Source of the DNA: JAVBSN01 sp031556525 | GTDB lineage: Bacteria; Bacillota; Clostridia; Lachnospirales; Lachnospiraceae | Length of the DNA: 36,311 nucleotides | Direction of reading: 5' to 3' | NCBI GenBank assembly: GCA_031556525.1 | Contig: JAVBSS010000070.1 | Coordinates: forward strand, 1 to 36,311 | Part shown: piece after piece, positions 32,034 to 36,311 of the stretch | Layout of the letters: each line of letters begins with the position of its first letter | Numbering within the stretch: the first letter of the stretch is position 1 | Translations under genes and position numbers: made by a program | The notes under the pieces: model-generated | Seen by the model: the letters and a program-made list of their open reading frames with translations, nothing else | Databases searched by the model: none | Told to the model about the DNA's origin: nothing

Positions 32034-34988
32034 TTATAGTTCTTTAATTATCCCTACCAAACATTTGGTTACTCGATATAGTTGGGCAGTAGATGCACCA
32101 CCTTCCATAGTCTGTGCTTCTATCTTACTGCCTATTGATATATTATCTACTTCTATATCAAGGTCTTCCATGACCCTATATATATATGGCATCTTACTTC
32201 TCAATATATCATTACCAATGACGTTATCGGAAGTAATATAGCCATTTATAACATTATTACTTACATTGATATCTGCTGTAATATTACCTAGTGTGTCACT
32301 TTCCATAGTTGCTCTAATATTACCACTTATATTCTCATCCTTTACTACTGTAAGGTTGATTACATTTATCTGTCCATCAATATTTACCGGAATCTGATAC
32401 TGCTTAGATTCACTTACCTTATGCAGTATATTAAAACCTGCATTAATTAGCTTGAGACTTGATATATCTTCTGAGGTTATATGACCTGTTACTTCTTTTT
32501 CATGTACCAACTCAGATATATTTGCTTGTATTCTACTGTTAGCTTTGGATATGTCATCAAAGCCTTCTGTCTCTTCTAGTATAGAATCGATTGTATTTAC
32601 ATATTGTTCAGAATCTTGATTATCAAGTATCTTCCTAGCCTTATCGTATACGCTTCCTCTTTGATTAAATACTATATCTGCCGCCATAACATTATTAAAT
32701 GTTGTTGGTATATCATAAGCTTCTAGTTGCTGTATAACCTCTTTATCAATAGCTTTAAATTCTTCTAATATGTCTTGTTCATATTGATAATCATTAATAT
32801 CTACATCCTCTGAATCTGGCAAATTGTTAATGTTATCATACAATGCTTCAAGTGACATATTCTCTATATCGGCATCTTTATTTATTTCGCTTAATGTTTC
32901 TGGTGTAATTCTTTCTAATATACTCTTAGTAAGTTGTGAATTAAATCCTACTGCTATTTGTTCAGATATAGAAGATCTTATATTATTAGAGTCCTCTAAT
33001 CCACCAAAACCATCATCAATATTTACATCTAATCCTGTGTGTCTACCACTTCTATGTGCAGATAACAAGTTATTCATTGTTATATCTCTACCACTATTTA
33101 CCAGGTAGCCTAGATCTTTTCCATCTGACTTAGATACCTTATCAAGCAATCTATATATTCCTATGAAACTTGCTCTCTCTTCTTCGGATATCTCATTGTT
33201 CTTCTCTAATTTGTATAAAAACTTAGAATATCTATCTTCATCAGTAACTCCTATCTCTTCACTCATAGCTTCAAGCTGATTGTTAAGCTCTTCTATAGGT
33301 GTGTCAAGAGGATTAATTCCTTCTCTAATCAAAGATAATACTGTCGCTGGATTCATATTTTCTAATAGAGTATTAACTTGTAAATCTGCTGACTTAACTT
33401 GCATTACGCTATCTTCATTAATCTCCATTTGATTATAAGCTAATATTCTTACTGCCCTTTGATTTTCATTATTAACTTCTAGTCCAAGGTCTTCAATAAT
33501 GTTATCAACATTTCTAAATGCTTTCTTTATTGAATCGCCCATATCTCCTCTAGGCTTTGTCATCATTGTTTCATAAGCACTATCAGCAAATGATGCTTTA
33601 TCTGCATTACCTCTAGCATGTAATGTACTGATTGTAACTTTACCGTCTCTAATTACTGCTCCTAGTGAATAACTTGGCATATATGGTAATTCATTTGTTT
33701 TTTGATTAGTCTCTTTATAAAGGTCTATGTTCTCATCCGTAAATTCTACATCCATAGCTGAAAACATCTCTCTATAACTCTCTTTCTCTAATTCTATAAG
33801 CTTATCCACTACCTCTTTTAAAGGCCTAGTGTCTATATTAATATCACTGTCTAATAATCGTATACTTGCCTCACTTGTCATCATCAATCTAATCTCTTCT
33901 AGCTGACGTTTTGCTTGGATATACTGATCTCCACCAGCTATATTTTCAAAAGTAGTCATATCTAGTGCTGGCATATCTGCTGCCTTAATCATATTAACTA
34001 GATTCTCTGGATATATAGAATTAACAGTCTTTGCTATATCTATATCTGTTATATTAGCTATACTATTTACTAACTTCTCTGCTCTCTTACTTACATTCTC
34101 ATAATATATATTAGCCCCCGCTGGATCTATATTATTATCTACAAGAGCCTGCATATTCTCATCTACTACGGCTTGATCTATTCCATATGTGTTAATATTA
34201 TCAATTGCCTTATATTGTCTTAATGAATCTACGTTAAATGGTAATTCATTAGATATCATCCATCTAGCTGCATCATAATTAGTATCATTAAGTTCTAAAC
34301 CTGCTTGCACTATAATGTCTTCTATCTGTGGCAGTATCTCTCTCCAAGCGTCCTCTGATATACTTTGATTTCCTTTTCCTTCTCTTGCACTATAATGTGA
34401 CTTGTAGAGGTTATCTAGAGTTAAATCCATATCATTTTTAATTATATATGCTGCTTGATTATTGTCTATTATAGGCTCATTGCCTTCTTGTTTAATTGTA
34501 TCCATAAGCATAGATATATCTATATTTCTATTATCTGTAACTTGTACATTTCTATCTGGCTTATCTTCATTGGAAGTTGCCTTGTTCATATACTCTGCAA
34601 CATCAGCTTTATGCTCTGAACTTCTCATTGATGTAAGTATTCCTGCTAACTCAGATAAGCTAGTATTATTAACATCTACTTGCATCCTTTTTAGCATAGC
34701 TACTTCTTCTGGCGAAAGATTAGAGGCTATTTCTCTCTCTTTTTCTTTCTTAACTTCTTCATCACTTGCCTTCTCGGCTTTCTCTTCTAAATACTTATCA
34801 AACTGCTCTCTGTTCTTGGATATCTTGGTATTAGTTGCCGGAATACTATGACCTTGTTGCTTATTATCTGCAACCGATTCTCGAGGTTGATCCTTGGCAT
34901 TGACAGCTGCATTATTATTTAACACATCAACTATATTTGATTTGTTTGTTTGTATATTGGAATGTATAGAACTAGTAGTCATTGACAC
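32034..34988 (-). CDS. DUF6240-like large flagellar-cassette protein with FliK-like C-terminus
   Basis: About 984 residues, acidic, Asn/Asp/Ile-rich, no signal peptide or membrane helix. Start uncertain: GTG 34997, ATG 34994, GTG 34988 and ATG 34982 are all in frame; 34988 is best spaced from GAAGGTGAT. The first ~90 residues are disordered, then charged coil. The core has internal repeats: DLTLDNLYKSHYSAR (~190) against DITMNNLLSAHRSGR (~638), and GLELNDTNYDAARWM (~233) against GLEVNNENQRAVRIL (~505). Residues ~866-955 (DTLGNITADINVSNNVINGY region) pattern like the FliK C-terminal domain. I associate this sequence with DUF6240 proteins of Lachnospiraceae; hook-length, ruler or export-substrate roles are inference. 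It precedes flagellin 2 by 74 bases, behind a sigma-28 candidate. Confidence 0.7.
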   Translation of the reverse strand: MSMTTSSIHSNIQTNKSNIVDVLNNNAAVNAKDQPRESVADNKQQGHSIPATNTKISKNREQFDKYLEEKAEKASDEEVKKEKEREIASNLSPEEVAMLKRMQVDVNNTSLSELAGILTSMRSSEHKADVAEYMNKATSNEDKPDRNVQVTDNRNIDISMLMDTIKQEGNEPIIDNNQAAYIIKNDMDLTLDNLYKSHYSAREGKGNQSISEDAWREILPQIEDIIVQAGLELNDTNYDAARWMISNELPFNVDSLRQYKAIDNINTYGIDQAVVDENMQALVDNNIDPAGANIYYENVSKRAEKLVNSIANITDIDIAKTVNSIYPENLVNMIKAADMPALDMTTFENIAGGDQYIQAKRQLEEIRLMMTSEASIRLLDSDINIDTRPLKEVVDKLIELEKESYREMFSAMDVEFTDENIDLYKETNQKTNELPYMPSYSLGAVIRDGKVTISTLHARGNADKASFADSAYETMMTKPRGDMGDSIKKAFRNVDNIIEDLGLEVNNENQRAVRILAYNQMEINEDSVMQVKSADLQVNTLLENMNPATVLSLIREGINPLDTPIEELNNQLEAMSEEIGVTDEDRYSKFLYKLEKNNEISEEERASFIGIYRLLDKVSKSDGKDLGYLVNSGRDITMNNLLSAHRSGRHTGLDVNIDDGFGGLEDSNNIRSSISEQIAVGFNSQLTKSILERITPETLSEINKDADIENMSLEALYDNINNLPDSEDVDINDYQYEQDILEEFKAIDKEVIQQLEAYDIPTTFNNVMAADIVFNQRGSVYDKARKILDNQDSEQYVNTIDSILEETEGFDDISKANSRIQANISELVHEKEVTGHITSEDISSLKLINAGFNILHKVSESKQYQIPVNIDGQINVINLTVVKDENISGNIRATMESDTLGNITADINVSNNVINGYITSDNVIGNDILRSKMPYIYRVMEDLDIEVDNISIGSKIEAQTMEGGASTAQLYRVTKCLVGIIKEL

Positions 34989-35033
34989 TGTCATCACCTT
35001 CTCTTTCTAGATTAATTCTTTTGCGTATTATAT

Positions 35034-35060
35034 TTATCGGTAGATGTATTTAAAAACATA
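35034..35060 (-). promoter_or_regulatory. Candidate sigma-28 promoter of the second flagellin cassette
   Basis: Minus strand ACCGATAA (35041-35034), one mismatch to GCCGATAA and identical to the flgM -10. Fifteen bases upstream is TATG (35060-35057), a weak -35 against TAAA. It lies about 40-50 bases before the DUF6240-like start codons. Confidence 0.6.
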
Positions 35061-35067
35061 ATATGCC

Positions 35068-35096
35068 TTGAAATATGTACCAAAAAAATGTACAAT
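35068..35096 (+). promoter_or_regulatory. Sigma-A promoter of the PRTase-like gene
   Basis: TTGAAA (35068-35073), 17 bases, TACAAT (35091-35096): near-consensus hexamers and ideal spacing, 37 bases before ATG. Confidence 0.8.
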
Positions 35097-35109
35097 ACCT
35101 TTAGGTATT
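35094..35109. repeat. Palindromic operator-like site over the -10 of the PRTase-like gene
   Basis: AATACCT-TT-AGGTATT, a perfect 7-2-7 palindrome that begins inside the -10 hexamer and covers the transcription start. A repressor site is the simplest reading. Confidence 0.65.
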
Positions 35110-35132
35110 AACACATAAACGGAGGGATTACT

Positions 35133-35774
35133 ATGGAATCTAATGCAGTAAAAGTATATTCACAATTTAACAACACATTATCTATGAAAGTTATTCCAGG
35201 ACACTTTGCAACAAACCACTCTCATATTAATTACTATATTGATATGACAACTATTAAGACAAGACAAAGCATGGCTCTAGCAACTGCCAAATCATTAGTT
35301 AGGGATTACGTTAACAACACTGTTGTTGATACAATCGTATGTATGGATGGTACAGAAGTTATAGCTGCATATTTAGCAGAAGAGTTAACTGCTGCTGGTT
35401 TTATGTCTATGAACCAACATAAGACAATATATATCGTTACTCCTGAATTAAATTCTAACGGACAGATGATTTTTAGAGACAATCTACAACCTGCTATCAA
35501 GAACAAACATGTTCTATTATTATTAGCAACTGCTACAACAGGTAGAACTGTAGAACGTAGCCTTGAGTGTATTGAGTATTACGGTGGTATGGTTAGTGGA
35601 ATATCTGCAATCTTCTCTGCTGCAGATAATATAGCAAATCATCCTATTAATTCAATCTTTAAGACTTCTGACCTTCCTGAGTACAATACTTATTCTTCAA
35701 GTGATTGTCCTTTCTGTAAGGCAGGAAACAAGATTGATGCTATTGTTAATAGTTACGGATATTCAATGTTGTAA
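35133..35774 (+). CDS. Orotate-PRTase-like protein with degenerate PRPP loop
   Basis: 213 residues starting MESNAVKVYSQFNN behind CGGAGGG. The fold pattern is type I phosphoribosyltransferase of the PyrE branch: VDTIVCMDGTEVIAAYLAEE (the pocket usually built on a Gly-rich turn), then KHVLLLLATATTGRTVERSL at the PRPP-loop position. The loop normally reads hydrophobic4-(D/E)(D/E)-x-x-TTG; here the acidic pair is replaced by Ala-Thr, while TTG survives. A C-terminal CPFCKAGNKIDA adds a CxxC knuckle not found in PyrE. So it may bind nucleotide or PRPP without normal catalysis. Monocistronic, strong promoter and terminator; no pyrimidine genes nearby. Confidence 0.72.
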   Translation: MESNAVKVYSQFNNTLSMKVIPGHFATNHSHINYYIDMTTIKTRQSMALATAKSLVRDYVNNTVVDTIVCMDGTEVIAAYLAEELTAAGFMSMNQHKTIYIVTPELNSNGQMIFRDNLQPAIKNKHVLLLLATATTGRTVERSLECIEYYGGMVSGISAIFSAADNIANHPINSIFKTSDLPEYNTYSSSDCPFCKAGNKIDAIVNSYGYSML

Positions 35775-35806
35775 GACAATAAATAACTAGATATATATGA
35801 ACAATC

Positions 35807-35868
35807 AAAAGAACCTTGGTCACAACGTCATTAACTAAATGACATTGCAATCAAGGTTCTTTTTTATA
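35807..35868. terminator. Bidirectional terminator after the PRTase-like gene
   Basis: Outer stem AAAAGAACCTTG / CAAGGTTCTTTT encloses a smaller stem GTCATT / AATGAC. On the plus strand TTTTTT follows; on the minus strand TTCTTTTG, so it can serve both convergent genes. Confidence 0.85.
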
Positions 35869-35882
35869 CTATTATATCTTAT

Positions 35883-36311
35883 TTAATTTGCTGCAAATTG
35901 ACCTATTAAATGTCCATCTGTTAAGTCCATGTCATAATACCAAGCTCCGTCTGTTATAAGACCTCTTGCTATCATTCCATTCCAATGGTAGAACACTACT
36001 TGCCCATATGGGTCATATCCAAAACCAGTGTTAATTAGGCTTCCGTCTGCCTGTGCATAGCCTAGGTCTAATTGATTGTCAAACTTAAAGTATTCATTTT
36101 GTTTCATCTTGCCTGTACCATCTAAATAGTATGGTTTACCATCAACAAATGTTATTACATCTTTGTATAAATATCCATTTGTATCAAAGTAACATGTATA
36201 TCCTACATCCTTACAGTATTGAAATTGATCAAATAATTCATGTCCCTTATCATCAAAGTAGATTAGGTGAACTCCATCTGGATGATAAGTTAATCTATTC
36301 TTCATAGCTGT
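35883..36311 (-). CDS. Cell-wall-binding repeat protein, C-terminal part (cut by right edge)
   Basis: At least 142 residues, ending GHLIGQFAAN. Tandem aromatic/Gly repeats of about 20 residues are visible: YTCYFDTNGYLYKDVITFVD, GKPYYLDGTGKMKQNEYFKF, GYAQADGSLINTGFGYDPYG, NGMIARGLITDGAWYYDMDL. This is the choline-/glucan-binding (cell-wall-binding) repeat style found at the C-terminus of secreted wall hydrolases and adhesins. The frame stays open to the window edge and no ribosome site precedes the ATG at 36305, so this is a fragment of a larger, presumably secreted, protein whose catalytic part lies outside. Convergent with the PRTase-like gene. Confidence 0.8.
   Translation of the reverse strand, partial: TAMKNRLTYHPDGVHLIYFDDKGHELFDQFQYCKDVGYTCYFDTNGYLYKDVITFVDGKPYYLDGTGKMKQNEYFKFDNQLDLGYAQADGSLINTGFGYDPYGQVVFYHWNGMIARGLITDGAWYYDMDLTDGHLIGQFAAN

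Noticed and set aside
34997..35132. Riboswitch (including c-di-GMP type) or tRNA in the intergenic gaps
   Set aside because: Gaps were read for conserved riboswitch cores and cloverleaf patterns; only promoters, palindromes and terminators were seen.

Overview
This 36.3-kb window comes from a low-GC, Gram-positive, motile firmicute. A member of the Lachnospiraceae is the best guess. The reasons are strongly AT-rich codon use, GGAGG-type Shine-Dalgarno sites before nearly every gene, a Bacillus/Clostridia-type flagellar gene order (comFC-yvyF-flgM-flgN-flgK-flgL-fliW-csrA-hag-fliD-fliS), an mbl-flhO-flhP block, and an ECF sigma/beta-propeller pair and DUF6240-type protein that I associate with that family. 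No phage, transposon, CRISPR array, tRNA or rRNA was seen. No gene-free stretch exceeds about 300 bases.

Layout. (1) 1-14203, all on the minus strand: read 5' to 3' this is recD2, comFC, yvyF, a terminator, a sigma-28-type promoter, then flgM, flgN, two tandem flgK paralogues, flgL, fliW and csrA. A terminator-like hairpin and second sigma-28 candidate follow, then flaG, fliD, fliS and a FliT/FlgN-like gene. A third, very clear sigma-28 promoter drives a flagellin cut by the left edge. (2) 14300-17157, plus strand: an ECF sigma factor and a membrane-anchored, secreted beta-propeller protein, behind a repeat-rich promoter. (3) 17187-23756, minus strand: divIVA, a sensor-only PAS/GAF protein, mbl/mreB, two rod proteins (flgF, flgG) and a FlgJ-like rod-binding protein. 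(4) 23927-29514, plus strand: a TraX-family membrane protein, a large hybrid histidine kinase with two receiver domains, and a VanRS-like two-component pair. (5) 29537-34988, minus strand: a second flagellar cassette of a ~985-residue DUF6240-like protein, a second flagellin and a FliS-like chaperone, followed by a HIT hydrolase. (6) Right end: a phosphoribosyltransferase-like protein with a degenerate PRPP loop on the plus strand, and, convergent with it, the C-terminus of a cell-wall-binding-repeat protein running off the edge.

How it works together. Flagellar late genes appear to be controlled at two levels. FlgM would hold sigma-28 until hook completion, and sigma-28 would fire hag, flaG-fliD-fliS, flgM itself and the second flagellin cassette. 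CsrA would repress hag translation through a hairpin whose loop carries the CsrA core and through the hag Shine-Dalgarno site, with FliW as antagonist. Cell-shape and division genes (mbl, divIVA) bracket a sensor protein and lead into the rod genes, physically linking envelope growth to flagellar rod assembly.

Most notable observations: the CsrA-type hairpin and two further hairpins in the hag leader; the DUF6240-flagellin-FliS cassette, whose large protein has internal repeats and a FliK-like C-terminus; the sensor-only protein between divIVA and mbl; the ECF/beta-propeller pair with palindrome and tandem repeat upstream; and the degenerate PRTase behind an operator-like palindrome. All functional calls rest on reading the sequence; no database search was possible.
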